Below the pieces are notes generated by a model. That model had not been told where the DNA came from and did not search any database. It saw nothing but the letters and a program-made list of their open reading frames with translations. A stretch of 64,000 bases of DNA, taken from NCBI RefSeq assembly GCF_021390475.1, contig NZ_JAJUWS010000028.1, positions 1-64,000 of the forward strand. The letters are read 5' to 3'. The stretch comes from Streptomyces sp. ST2-7A (GTDB taxonomy: Bacteria; Actinomycetota; Actinomycetes; Streptomycetales; Streptomycetaceae). Shown one piece after another: positions 1-8,664 of this stretch. The stretch's first letter is position 1. Each line of letters opens with the position of its first letter. The translations under genes were made by a program, and so were the position numbers.

Positions 1-34
1 CCCCCCCCCCCCCCCCCCCCGCCCGTCAGGTGTA
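1..34. other. Homopolymeric C tract downstream of dasA
   Basis: The first 20 bases are all C and are followed by GCCCG before the dasA stop codon. The tract lies just after the 3' end of the minus-strand gene, so the transcript would read G20. It may be a true low-complexity run or a contig-end artefact; the run touches the window edge, so its full length is unknown. Confidence 0.6.
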
Positions 35-1315
35 TCAGTCGCGGTTGATGCGCGTGGTGATCTCCGCGTCGGCCTCCTCGGCCGCGGCGGTGTACTCCTC
101 ACCGTTCAGGACCTTGGTCATGAGGTCCTTGATGGGGTTGGGGACGACCTCGACGTTGGCCCATCCGGTGGTCAGCGGGGGCAGGTAGCCGACCTCGGCG
201 GACTGCACCATGGCCTCGGCGAAGGTGTCCTCCTCCGGGGAGGCGGTCACGTCGGTGCGGTTGGGCACGACGCCGCCGTTGTTCTCGTCGACGTACTTCT
301 GCGCCCACTCCTGCGAGGTGGCCATCCGCAGCCACTCCCTGGCCATGTCCTGGTCGCCGGCGCGCTCGGAGACGGCCAGGTTGGAGCCGCCGAGGAAGAC
401 GTGACCGGGCTGGTCGGCGGTCTTGCCGGGGACCGGGAAGTAGCCGAAGTCGGCCTCGTCGCCCTGGCTCTCGATGGCGTCGATGGCGCCGCCGACCTCC
501 CAGCCCAGACCGATCCAGGAGGCGACGTCACCCTGCGGGACGACCTCGGTGGACTGCTGAGGGCTGGCCTCGTCGTTGTCGGTCGGGGAGTTGGAGAACT
601 CCTGGAGCCGCGCGTAGAACTCCATGCCGGCCTCGGCCTCGGGGGTGTCCAGCGCGCCGACCCACTCGTCGCCCTCCTGGACCGCGAAGGCGCCGCCCTC
701 GTCGGCGACGAAGCCGCCCATGACGTAGTAGCTCTGGCCGGGCAGGTAGATCGGCTCGGCGTCGGTGTTCTCCTCGATCAGTTCGAGGGCCTCGATCCAC
801 TCCTCACGGGTGGTGGGGACCTCGGCGCCGGCCTCGTCCCAGATGCCCTTGTCGTAGACGACGACGCGGTTGGCGCCGTACCAGGGCAGGGCGTAGAGGG
901 TGTCCTCGACGGTGGCGGACTCCAGCATGGTGGCGTTCCACGCCTCGCCCTCGAACTCGCCGAGGTCGGCGAGGCCGCCGGTGGCCGCGAAACCGACGGT
1001 CTGGGTGTTGCCGATCTCCAGGACGTCCACGGTGCCGTCCTCGGACAGCGCGGTGGTGAGCCTCTCCTGGATGCCGTTCCACTCCTGGAGCTCGACGTCG
1101 ACCGAGACCCCGTGCTCCTCCTCGAAGGCCGCGTTCAGCTCGTCGAGCCACGCCTCGGGGGCGGAGCCGTCCATGAGCCAGACGGTGATGGAGTCGGCGT
1201 CGCCGCCGGAACCACTGCCACCGCTTCCACCGTTACCGCTGTCGTCGGTGCCGCAGGCGGTCGCTCCGACCGCCAGCGTCGCCACACCGATGGCCGCCAT
1301 CAGCTTGCGCTTCAC
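35..1315 (-). CDS. dasA: DasA-like sugar ABC transporter substrate-binding lipoprotein
   Basis: This 426-residue protein has a lipoprotein signal (MKRKLMAAIG start, Cys after the GATA stretch at about residue 21), a Gly/Ser-rich spacer, and a family 1 extracellular solute-binding fold. It would capture N,N'-diacetylchitobiose or related amino sugars at the outer membrane face and hand them to two permeases. I chose the GTG start because GGGAGG lies 5 nt upstream; an in-frame ATG 14 codons earlier has no such site. The gene is divergent from dasR, the arrangement known for Streptomyces dasA, and two DasR operator-like sites lie between them. The permease genes expected downstream fall outside the window. 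Substrate is inferred from position and family, not from residues I can assign. Confidence 0.85.
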   Translation of the reverse strand: MKRKLMAAIGVATLAVGATACGTDDSGNGGSGGSGSGGDADSITVWLMDGSAPEAWLDELNAAFEEEHGVSVDVELQEWNGIQERLTTALSEDGTVDVLEIGNTQTVGFAATGGLADLGEFEGEAWNATMLESATVEDTLYALPWYGANRVVVYDKGIWDEAGAEVPTTREEWIEALELIEENTDAEPIYLPGQSYYVMGGFVADEGGAFAVQEGDEWVGALDTPEAEAGMEFYARLQEFSNSPTDNDEASPQQSTEVVPQGDVASWIGLGWEVGGAIDAIESQGDEADFGYFPVPGKTADQPGHVFLGGSNLAVSERAGDQDMAREWLRMATSQEWAQKYVDENNGGVVPNRTDVTASPEEDTFAEAMVQSAEVGYLPPLTTGWANVEVVPNPIKDLMTKVLNGEEYTAAAEEADAEITTRINRD

Positions 1316-1382
1316 GTCACCCTCCCGGGGAGGCCGGACCCCCTTGCGCCTGGTCACGGGACGGCCTTTAGTGGTGTAGTCA

Positions 1383-1398
1383 AGAGGTTTAGACCAGT
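1383..1398. promoter_or_regulatory. DasR-responsive element (dre) 1
   Basis: AGAGGTTTAGACCAGT matches 13 of 16 bases of the palindromic dre consensus ACTGGTCTAGACCAGT. It lies 68 bp upstream of the dasA start and on the dasA side of the divergent promoter region. Confidence 0.8.
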
Positions 1399-1408
1399 TG
1401 CGATGAAC

Positions 1409-1424
1409 TCTGGACTAGACCAGT
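1409..1424. promoter_or_regulatory. DasR-responsive element (dre) 2
   Basis: TCTGGACTAGACCAGT matches 14 of 16 bases of the dre consensus. Its centre is 26 bp from the centre of the first dre, so the two could hold DasR dimers side by side. It lies 120 bp upstream of the dasR start, so it may also serve autoregulation. Confidence 0.85.
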
Positions 1425-1543
1425 AAGGGTGTCAAGGGCCGTACCGGAAGGGCAGGCTGTCCGTTACCGGACTGACATCCGGGTCGTCGGGAACCCCCGT
1501 TCGGCCCGTGCCACCATGTGATCCGCGAGCCACGGAGGAGCCG

Positions 1544-2371
1544 GTGACGACAGAAGAGAACCAGGTGGTCGGGACCGGCCGGGCGATGGACGCGGCCCCG
1601 GGGGCCGCCGGCCCGGCCGGTACCACCCGGACGGCGGAAACCACCGACCGCACCCGCACCGCGCGGGTGCCGAAGTACTACCGTCTCAAACGCCACCTCC
1701 AGGAGATGACGGAAACCCTGCCGCCCGGCACCCCCGTGCCGCCGGAGCGCTCGCTGGCCACCGAGTTCGACACCTCCCGCACCACCGTGCGCCAGGCGCT
1801 TCAGGAGCTGGTGGTCGAGGGGCGACTGGAGCGCATCCAGGGCAAGGGCACCTTCGTCGCCAAGCCGAAGGTCGCGCAGGTCCTCCAGCTCACCTCCTAC
1901 ACCGAGGACATGCGCGCCCAAGGGCTGGAGCCGACCTCGCAGTTGCTGGAGATCGGCTACATCAACGCCGACGAGCGCCTCGCCGGCCTGCTCGACATCC
2001 CGGTCGACGGCCGGGTGCTGCGCATCGAACGGCTCCGACTGGCCAGCGGGGAGCCGATGGCCATAGAGACCACCCACCTGTCCCAGGAGCGCTTCCCGGC
2101 CCTGCGCCGCAGCCTGGTGAAGTACACCTCCCTCTACACCGCGCTGGCCGAGGTGTACGGGGTGCATCCGGCGAGCGCCGAGGAGACCATCGAGACCTCG
2201 CTGGCCACCCCCCGCGAGGCCGGGCTGCTCGGCACCGATGTGGGGCTGCCCATGCTGCTGCTCTCCCGCCACTCACGGGACACTTCCGGGGAACCGGTGG
2301 AATGGGTGCGCTCGGTCTACCGGGGCGACCGGTACAAATTCGTCGCCAACCTCCAGCGCCCCCGGGGCTGA
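1544..2371 (+). CDS. dasR: GntR/HutC-family regulator DasR
   Basis: The 275-residue protein carries an N-terminal winged helix (PPERSLATEFDTSRTTVRQA, then LERIQGKGTFVAKPK) and a C-terminal UTRA effector domain ending near YRGDRYKFVANL. It closely resembles remembered Streptomyces DasR, the global repressor of N-acetylglucosamine and chitin uptake whose effectors are phosphorylated aminosugars. The GTG start follows GGAGGAG by 3 nt; an ATG 12 codons upstream has no ribosome site. Its N-terminal extension before the RVPKYYRLK segment is longer and Ala/Thr-rich. It is divergent from dasA, with dre sites between, as in Streptomyces. Confidence 0.93.
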   Translation: MTTEENQVVGTGRAMDAAPGAAGPAGTTRTAETTDRTRTARVPKYYRLKRHLQEMTETLPPGTPVPPERSLATEFDTSRTTVRQALQELVVEGRLERIQGKGTFVAKPKVAQVLQLTSYTEDMRAQGLEPTSQLLEIGYINADERLAGLLDIPVDGRVLRIERLRLASGEPMAIETTHLSQERFPALRRSLVKYTSLYTALAEVYGVHPASAEETIETSLATPREAGLLGTDVGLPMLLLSRHSRDTSGEPVEWVRSVYRGDRYKFVANLQRPRG

Positions 2372-2730
2372 GGCCCCTCGGGTGGAGCGGCGGGAGCCCC
2401 GATCGGCCGGGAGCCGGCTGCCGGGGCTCCGGGCCGACCGGAGGTCCGCGGAGGTCGGCCGGAGGCCGCGGGGTGGTTCGCGCCGCCGATCGGGAGCCGG
2501 CGGGGCACTGCCGACCGCCGGAAGGCGGGAGGAGGGCACCGTCGACCCCGCGACCGACGGGTCCGATCGGGCCGGATCGCCCCCGTGACCGGCCGTGGAA
2601 GCCCACTCGCGCCGGTGTCGGCCGTGGTGGTACCCCGCCGGGCCGACCGGGCAGGACGCCTGCCACCGGCACGTGGCGCACTTGCGACGGGAGCCCCGGG
2701 CGGCGGGGAACCGGGTCCCGGCGCGGTGCC

Positions 2731-2773
2731 CGTCGTCCGCCCCGCCCCACCCGGTGCGGCGGGGCGGACGACG
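2731..2773. terminator. Bidirectional hairpin terminator
   Basis: A perfect 16-bp stem (2731-2746 with 2758-2773) encloses an 11-nt loop in the gap between the convergent dasR and dehydrogenase genes. It has no U-tract, which is usual in GC-rich actinomycetes. Confidence 0.7.
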
Positions 2774-2817
2774 GACGGCGGGGAGGCACGGACACCGCGC
2801 CGGGGCCCGGGGTCGGG

Positions 2818-2848
2818 GCCCGCCCCTCCCCTCCGGGAGGGCGGGGGC
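2818..2848 (-). terminator. Hairpin after the dehydrogenase gene
   Basis: A C-rich arm and a complementary G-rich arm, with one bulged base, flank a CTCC loop 10-40 nt beyond the stop codon of the minus-strand dehydrogenase gene. The rest of 2372-2857 shows nothing coding. Confidence 0.55.
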
Positions 2849-2857
2849 CGGCGGGTG

Positions 2858-3853
2858 TCAGGCCCCGGGCAGGACGACGATCTTGCGACCCTGTCCGGCG
2901 GCGAACCGGTCCAGCGCCGCCGGGTACTCGTCCAACGGCATCCGGTCGCTGATGAAGACCTTCGGGTCGATGACACCGGTGGCGAAGAGGTCGGCGGCCC
3001 GCTCGTAGCTGTGCAGCACCGCCATCGAGCCGGTGATGGTGATCTCCTCGTTGTAGATCCGGTAGGGCTCGATCACCACCTTGGTGGCGTAGTCGGAGAC
3101 ACCGAACTGGAGGAAGGTGCCGGCCTTGGCGACCCGGTTGACGCCGTCCTGGATGGCCTTGGCGTTGCCGGTGGCGTCGATGACCACGTCCCAGCCGCGC
3201 GGACGGTCCAGCTCGTCGGGGTTGGCGGCGGAGCCGGAGACGCCCAGCGAGACGGCGGTGGCCAGCCGGTCGGGGTTGATGTCCACGACGTCGACGGAGG
3301 CCGCGCCGGTGCGCTTGGCCAGCTCCAGCATCATCAGCCCCATGGTTCCGGAGCCGTAGATCAGCACCCGGGCGCCCATGCGGGCGGAGAGCACGTCGTA
3401 GCCGCGCACCGCGCAGGACAGCGGCTCGATGAGCGCGGCGTCCTCGGTGCTCACGTGGTCGGGGAGCTTGACGCAGTTGGCGACCGGCGCCACGGCGTAC
3501 TCGGCGGCGCCGCCGGCCACCGACACGCCGATCGCGGCCCAGCGCTCGCAGAGGTTGGCGTGGCCCTCGCGGCAGTAGCGGCACTCGTGGCAGTACAGCG
3601 AGGGATCCACGGCGACCCGGTCGCCCTCCCGCAGCCCGGTGACCTCGCGGCCCACGGCGGCGACGGTTCCGGCGAACTCGTGACCGGGGACCACCGGCAG
3701 GGTGGGGGCGAACTCCCCCTGCAGGATGTGCAGGTCGGTGCCGCACAGACCGCACGCGGAGACCTTCACCACCACGTCGCGGGGGCCGGGGGTCGGGTCC
3801 GGGACGGTGGTGACCAGGACCTTGCCGGGCTCCTCGATCAGGGCGGCTTTCAC
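2858..3853 (-). CDS. Zinc-dependent medium-chain alcohol/polyol dehydrogenase
   Basis: This 331-residue enzyme belongs to the zinc medium-chain dehydrogenases. It has the catalytic zinc site CGLCGTD and GHE, the four-cysteine structural zinc lobe CHECRYCREGHANLC, and a nucleotide-binding loop near GSGTMGLM. Such enzymes oxidise sugar alcohols or secondary alcohols with NAD(P). It is last in a four-gene operon behind a sugar ABC transporter, and its GTG overlaps the permease stop as GTGA, with AGGAG upstream. The context suggests oxidation of the imported polyol (mannitol or sorbitol type), but the exact substrate is not shown by the sequence. Confidence 0.85.
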   Translation of the reverse strand: MKAALIEEPGKVLVTTVPDPTPGPRDVVVKVSACGLCGTDLHILQGEFAPTLPVVPGHEFAGTVAAVGREVTGLREGDRVAVDPSLYCHECRYCREGHANLCERWAAIGVSVAGGAAEYAVAPVANCVKLPDHVSTEDAALIEPLSCAVRGYDVLSARMGARVLIYGSGTMGLMMLELAKRTGAASVDVVDINPDRLATAVSLGVSGSAANPDELDRPRGWDVVIDATGNAKAIQDGVNRVAKAGTFLQFGVSDYATKVVIEPYRIYNEEITITGSMAVLHSYERAADLFATGVIDPKVFISDRMPLDEYPAALDRFAAGQGRKIVVLPGA

Positions 3854-4818
3854 TTGACGGCTCCTAGCGACAGGCCCTGGACCAGCTTGTCCTGGGCGGC
3901 GTAGCCGGCGGCGAGCACCGGCAGGGAGATCACGATGGACGCGGCGGACACCTGTGCCAGGAAGAGGCCCTGGCTGGTGACGAACCCGGTCAGGAAGACG
4001 GGGGCGGTCTCCGCCGTCACGCCGGTGAGGACCCGGGCGAAGAGCATCTCGTTCCAGCTGAAGATGAAGCAGATCAGCGCGGTGGCGGCGATGCCCGGGG
4101 CGGCGATCGGGGCGACGACGCGCAGCAGCACCATCGGTAGGCGGGCGCCGTCGATCTGCGCGGCCTCGATCAGCGACCGGGGGACCTCGGAGAGGAAGGA
4201 CTGCATCATCCACACCGCGATCGGGAGGTTCATCGCGGTGAAGAGGATGACCAGCAGCCAGATGTTGTCGAGCATGCCGATGCCGCGGGCGATCAGGTAG
4301 ATCGGCAGCAGGCCGGCGACCAGCGGCAGCATCTTGGTGGACAGGAAGAAGAACATGACGTCCTTCCACCGCTTCACCGGCTTGATCGACAGCGCGTACG
4401 CGGCGGGCAGCGCCAGCACCAGGACGAGCAGGGTGGAGAACGTCGAGGCCATGGCCGAGTTGATCAGTGGCGGCCAGGGGCTGGCGCCGCCGTCCAGGCC
4501 GAAGAACTCGCGGTAGCCGTCCAGGGTGAACGGCGCCAACAGCATCGGCGGGTTGGTGGCGGCGTCCGGTTCGGAACGGAAGGAGATCAGCGCCATCCAG
4601 ACGACCGGCAGCACGAACACCAGGCCGCAGACCCAGGCGAGCACCGAGAGCAGGGCGCCGCGCCCCCGGCCGCCGGGGCGGCCGACGGCGATCGGGGTGG
4701 TGCCGCCCCGGGCGCCGGTGCGGCCCGGTCCGCCGGGAGCGGCCGGGTCCTCGGCGCCGCCGGGGCCGGTGGCCCCGGGGGTGCCGGCGGGCGCGGCGGT
4801 GGGATCGGCGGTGGTCAC
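3850..4818 (-). CDS. Sugar ABC transporter permease, MalG type
   Basis: A 322-residue inner-membrane permease with six predicted hydrophobic segments and the EAA loop (EAAQIDGARLPMVLLR) that docks on the ATPase. A Pro/Gly/Ala-rich cytosolic N-terminus of about 60 residues precedes the first membrane helix. It pairs with the preceding MalF-type permease; GTG overlaps that gene's stop (GTGA), suggesting coupled translation. No ATPase gene accompanies it, so a shared ATPase such as MsiK probably energises it (inference). Confidence 0.88.
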   Translation of the reverse strand: MTTADPTAAPAGTPGATGPGGAEDPAAPGGPGRTGARGGTTPIAVGRPGGRGRGALLSVLAWVCGLVFVLPVVWMALISFRSEPDAATNPPMLLAPFTLDGYREFFGLDGGASPWPPLINSAMASTFSTLLVLVLALPAAYALSIKPVKRWKDVMFFFLSTKMLPLVAGLLPIYLIARGIGMLDNIWLLVILFTAMNLPIAVWMMQSFLSEVPRSLIEAAQIDGARLPMVLLRVVAPIAAPGIAATALICFIFSWNEMLFARVLTGVTAETAPVFLTGFVTSQGLFLAQVSAASIVISLPVLAAGYAAQDKLVQGLSLGAVK

Positions 4819-5831
4819 GAGCGACCCCCCTCCTCACTGAACAGGGACGACACGACGCGCAGGGCGAAGGTGGCCAGGATGATCGTGCCGATCACGACCA
4901 GCACGCCCGCGGCCGAGGCCAGGCCGTACTCGTGGGCCCGGTAGAACGTCTGGTAGATGGTGAAGGGCAGGTTGGCCGTGCCCAGCGCCCCGCCGGTGAT
5001 GGTGAAGACCGCGTCGAAGTTCTGGACGATGTAGATCGAGCCCAGCAGGCCACCCAGTTCCAGGTAGCGGCGCAGGTGGGGCAGGGTGATGTAGCGGAAG
5101 ATCTGCCAGTCCCCGGCGCCGTCGATGCGGGCCGCCTCGATGGCGTCCAGCGGGCGGCTCTGCAGGCCGGCCAGCAGGATCAGCATCATGAACGGCGTCC
5201 ACTGCCAGATGAGCGCGGCCTCGATCGCGAACAGCGGCATGTCGGAGATCCAGTCGGGCTGGATCGGACGGTCGAAGCCGAGGAAACCGCCGACACTGTT
5301 GAGCAGGCCGTTGAACAGGCCGTACTCGGGGTTGAACAGCACGTGCTTCCACAGCAGCGCGGCGGCCACCGGGACCAGCAGGAACGGCGTGATGAGCATG
5401 GTGCGCACCGCGCCGCGGCCGGGGAAGCGACGGTCCAGCAGCAGCGCCAGCAGCAACCCCAGGAGCAGGCTGACCAGCACCACGGTCGTGGTGAGCACGA
5501 TCGTGGTGATGACCGAGGAGCGCAGGGCGCTGTCGGACAGGACGGTGCCGTAGTTCCCGAAGCCGTTGAAGGCGCGGGCGTCGGGGTTGAGCGAGTTCCA
5601 GCTGAAGAACGAGATCACCAGGGTGCCGACGAACGGCAGCTGGGTGACCACGATCATGAAGACCAGGGCGGGCAGGAGGGGGGCGCGGGAGGCCCACGCG
5701 CGTGCCCGGGGTCCCGGGCCGGCCGCCCCCGGTCCGGTGGACCGGGGGCGGCGCGATGCCGGGGCGGACCGGGCCCCGGCGGACGGGGAGGATCCGTCCG
5801 CCGGGCTCGGGGTGACGGATGTGTCACTCAT
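4815..5831 (-). CDS. Sugar ABC transporter permease, MalF type
   Basis: A 338-residue permease with a low-complexity Ser/Ala/Pro N-terminus, about six membrane segments starting at LPALVFMIVVTQLPFVG, and the EAA loop EAARIDGAGDWQIFRYITLP. It forms the heterodimeric channel with the MalG-type partner. Its ATG overlaps the substrate-binding gene stop (ATGA), so all four genes of this operon are translationally linked. Confidence 0.88.
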   Translation of the reverse strand: MSDTSVTPSPADGSSPSAGARSAPASRRPRSTGPGAAGPGPRARAWASRAPLLPALVFMIVVTQLPFVGTLVISFFSWNSLNPDARAFNGFGNYGTVLSDSALRSSVITTIVLTTTVVLVSLLLGLLLALLLDRRFPGRGAVRTMLITPFLLVPVAAALLWKHVLFNPEYGLFNGLLNSVGGFLGFDRPIQPDWISDMPLFAIEAALIWQWTPFMMLILLAGLQSRPLDAIEAARIDGAGDWQIFRYITLPHLRRYLELGGLLGSIYIVQNFDAVFTITGGALGTANLPFTIYQTFYRAHEYGLASAAGVLVVIGTIILATFALRVVSSLFSEEGGRS

Positions 5832-7240
5832 CGGTCGCGGTACCCCTCGGCGACCCGCTCGGCCATCTCCTGGGACTTGTCCAGGGCCTCCCGGACCGTC
5901 TGTTGACCGGCGATGGCGGAGCTGATCTCCTGCGCGACCCGGGTGCCCAGGTCGGTGAACTCGGGGATGCCGACGAACTGGATGCCGGCGGCCGGACGCT
6001 CCTGGACACCGGGGTTGAGCGGGTCGGCCTGGCCGATCGCCTGCCGGGTCACCTCGTAGAAGGCGGAGGCGGCCTCCTGGTAACCGGGGTTCTCGTAGAG
6101 CGAGGCGCGCTTGCCGGCGGGGACGTTGGCCCAGCCGATCTCCTCGCCGACCAGCTCCTCGTACTCCTTGCCCGAGGCCCAGGAGATGAACTCCCACGCG
6201 GCGTCGGTGTTGGAGGATGCCTTCTGGACACCCCAGGCCCAGGTGTAGAGCCAGCCGGAACCGTCGGTCTCCTCGACCGGGGCGGGGACGTAACCGATGT
6301 TCCCCTTGACCGGGGAGTCGTCGGCCTCCAGGGAGCCCGCGCCGGCGGTGGCGTCGTACCACATGGCGGTGTTGCCCTGGGTCATGTTGTTCAGGCACTC
6401 GGCGTAGCCGGACTGGGCGGCGCCGGACTGACCGTGCTCCCGGACCAGGTTCACGTAGAACTCGGTGGCCTCGACGAACTCGGGGGCGTTGAGGCGGGCC
6501 TCCCAGTCGGCGTCGAACCAGGTGCCGCCGAAGGTGTTGACCACGGTGGTGAGCGGGGCCATGACCTCGCCCCAGCCGGCGAGACCGCGCAGGCAGATGC
6601 CCTTCATGTCGTCGCGCCGCTCGTCCACCTCGGCGGCCAGCTCGGCGACCTCGTCCCAGGTGGGCTGCTCGGGCATGGTCAGGCCGAGCTCCTCGAAGAC
6701 GTCCTGCCGGTACATGAGGAAGGAGGACTCACCGTAGAAGGGCTGGGCGTAGGTCTTGCCGTCCTCACCCAGGAGAGAGTCGCGCATCGGCTCCAGGACG
6801 TCCTCGACGTCGTAGTCGGTGTCCTCGGCCAGGTACGGGTCGAGTTCGTGGAGCCAGCCGTTGCGGGCGTAGATCGGCGTCTCGTAGTTGCTGATGGTGG
6901 CGACGTCGTACTGGCCGGCCTGGTTGGCGAAGTCCTGGCTGATGCGGTCGCGGACCTCGTTCTCCGGCATGACGGTGAAGTTCACCTCGATGCCGGTCTC
7001 GGCGGTGAAGTGCTCGGCGGTGAGCTTCTGCAGCTCGACCATCGGCGGGTTGTTCACCATGAGGACGTTGATGCTCTCCCCGTCCCCGGAGGAACCGCCG
7101 GAGGAACCGCCGGCCCCGGCGCAGCCGGTGATCAGGAGGCCGCCGGTGACGGTCAGGGCGATCATCGGGCGGGTGCGGCCGGTGCCGGGAACGGCACGGC
7201 CGGCGGCGGCGCCGATCTGCCGGGTTCTGATTCTGCTCAT
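5828..7240 (-). CDS. Sugar/polyol ABC transporter substrate-binding lipoprotein
   Basis: A 470-residue solute-binding protein with signal peptide and lipobox LITGC followed by a Gly/Ser-rich linker. The mature part has the two-lobe fold of family 1 binding proteins (EVNFTVMPENEVRDR, AQPFYGESSFLMYR). It delivers substrate to the two downstream permeases. GGAG lies 8 nt before the ATG. The DeoR-family gene upstream and the dehydrogenase downstream favour a sugar alcohol or hexose substrate, but I cannot name it from sequence. Confidence 0.86.
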   Translation of the reverse strand: MSRIRTRQIGAAAGRAVPGTGRTRPMIALTVTGGLLITGCAGAGGSSGGSSGDGESINVLMVNNPPMVELQKLTAEHFTAETGIEVNFTVMPENEVRDRISQDFANQAGQYDVATISNYETPIYARNGWLHELDPYLAEDTDYDVEDVLEPMRDSLLGEDGKTYAQPFYGESSFLMYRQDVFEELGLTMPEQPTWDEVAELAAEVDERRDDMKGICLRGLAGWGEVMAPLTTVVNTFGGTWFDADWEARLNAPEFVEATEFYVNLVREHGQSGAAQSGYAECLNNMTQGNTAMWYDATAGAGSLEADDSPVKGNIGYVPAPVEETDGSGWLYTWAWGVQKASSNTDAAWEFISWASGKEYEELVGEEIGWANVPAGKRASLYENPGYQEAASAFYEVTRQAIGQADPLNPGVQERPAAGIQFVGIPEFTDLGTRVAQEISSAIAGQQTVREALDKSQEMAERVAEGYRDR

Positions 7241-7300
7241 GGCGGGACTCCGGTTCGGTGGGTCGTGCGGGTGTGGTGGTGTCCGGTGCCGACCCGGGAA

Positions 7301-7329
7301 CCATCACGAATCGGGACGTGTCGTGATGG
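7301..7329. promoter_or_regulatory. Inverted repeat, candidate DeoR-family operator
   Basis: CCATCACGA at 7301-7309 and its exact complement TCGTGATGG at 7321-7329 are separated by 11 nt, so the arms are two helical turns apart. The site is 61-89 bp upstream of the transporter operon. A 10-bp palindrome CCCATATGGG follows at 7371-7380. The link to the neighbouring DeoR protein is inferred from position. Confidence 0.5.
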
Positions 7330-7467
7330 AGGGGGCGGGACCGGGGCGGGCGGCGAAGGGGATCAACCCGCCCATATGGGGTGTTGTACGGCGATGCGGG
7401 GCCACGACGCCGCGCGGGGCGTGGTGGAGCGCCGGGGACCGGGGGACGCGGGCACGCCGATGAACGA

Positions 7468-8232
7468 TCAGACGCGGAGCACCTGCGGCCCCAGGAGCGA
7501 GTAGCGGTGGGCCTCCGCGGCGGGCAGACCACTGGTGGTCACGATCGTCTCGAAGTCCGAGACCTCCGCGAAGCGGGAGAAGCTGACCGCCGCGAACTTG
7601 GTGTGCACACCGATGAAGACGCGACGGCGGGAGGAGCGCACGGCCTGCGCCTTGACCTCACCCACCCCCGGGTTGGGGGTGGTGAGGCCGTACTCGCGGG
7701 AGATGCCGTTGGCCCCGATGTAGGCGAGGTCGATGACCAGCCCGGAGAGCATCCGCACCGCCCAGTGATCGACGGTGGCGAGGGTGCCGCCGCGCACCCG
7801 GCCGCCGAGCAGCAGCACGGTGAACCGGTCGTCGCGATCGGCGAGCGCCCCGGCGGTGGCCAGGGAGGCGGTGACGATGGTCAGGGGCCGGTCGGCGGGC
7901 AGCGCCTCGGCCACCAACTGGGGGGTGAAGCCCTCGTCGACGAAGACCGTCTCGGCGTCGCCGAGGAGGTCGGCCGCGGCGGTCGCGATCCGCCGCTTCT
8001 CGGGAACCTGCATGGTGGTGCGGAAGGCGAGGGTCGTCTCGAAACCCGCACTCTCCACCGGGTAGGCGCCACCGTGGGTGCGGCGCATCAGACCATGGTC
8101 CTCGAGCAGTCGGAGGTCGCGGCGGATGGTCTCACGGGCGACCCCGAGGCTGTCGGCCAAACCGGCCACATCCACCGAGCCCGCGCTGCGGGCGGCGGTG
8201 AGGATCTCCCGCTGCCGCTCCTCCGCCTTCAC
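7468..8232 (-). CDS. DeoR-family transcriptional regulator
   Basis: The 254-residue protein has an N-terminal DeoR helix-turn-helix (RQREILTAARSAGSVDVAGL, then VARETIRRDLRLLEDHG) and a C-terminal DeoR sensor domain that usually binds a sugar phosphate. The GTG start follows a near-perfect Shine-Dalgarno sequence, GGGAGGTGATC, by 5 nt. It is encoded just upstream of, and in the same direction as, the sugar transporter-dehydrogenase operon and is the likely local repressor. Confidence 0.88.
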   Translation of the reverse strand: MKAEERQREILTAARSAGSVDVAGLADSLGVARETIRRDLRLLEDHGLMRRTHGGAYPVESAGFETTLAFRTTMQVPEKRRIATAAADLLGDAETVFVDEGFTPQLVAEALPADRPLTIVTASLATAGALADRDDRFTVLLLGGRVRGGTLATVDHWAVRMLSGLVIDLAYIGANGISREYGLTTPNPGVGEVKAQAVRSSRRRVFIGVHTKFAAVSFSRFAEVSDFETIVTTSGLPAAEAHRYSLLGPQVLRV

Positions 8233-8664
8233 GGCGCGATCACCTCCCCTTCGAGGTCTTCCGGGCTTCGCCGGGCCCTTCCGGCGGTGCGTGTCCGCCG
8301 ATCGGTCCGTCGGTGGCCGATTCCGTGCCCGTTCGGGCCGATGCATGAGTTTCTACCTGCCCGACAAGCGGGCCACCAGGGACGCAACCGAATCGATAGT
8401 GACCGCTTCTGCCCGTTTCCCTCGGGCTCGCGCCCGCTCGCACCGGCGGGAAAACCCTTGCGGTGGGCGCGGCCCGTGCCCGCTCGGCCATCGCGGATGC
8501 CCGTTCGGCGCCCGTTCGGGTTCCCAAGGAGGCGAAAATGATCATCGAATGACGGTTTTCACCGGTCCCGACCCTCCGGACGGGCAGGAGCGGGCACCAC
8601 CGGACACCGCCGGGTGACCGGATCCACCCGGTTGACCGGGGAGGGCCGGGGAGGGGGCCATGCT
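8233..8664. other. Intergenic region with a minimal 4-codon ORF
   Basis: This 432-bp gap separates divergent genes. It contains no gene-sized frame. AAGGAGG at 8526-8532 is followed 5 nt later by ATG ATC ATC GAA TGA (8538-8552) on the plus strand, a strong ribosome site serving only four codons. Confidence 0.4.

Noticed and set aside
2302..3904. Long plus-strand frames past dasR
   Set aside because: They overlap a terminator and the antisense of the dehydrogenase and have no family features.
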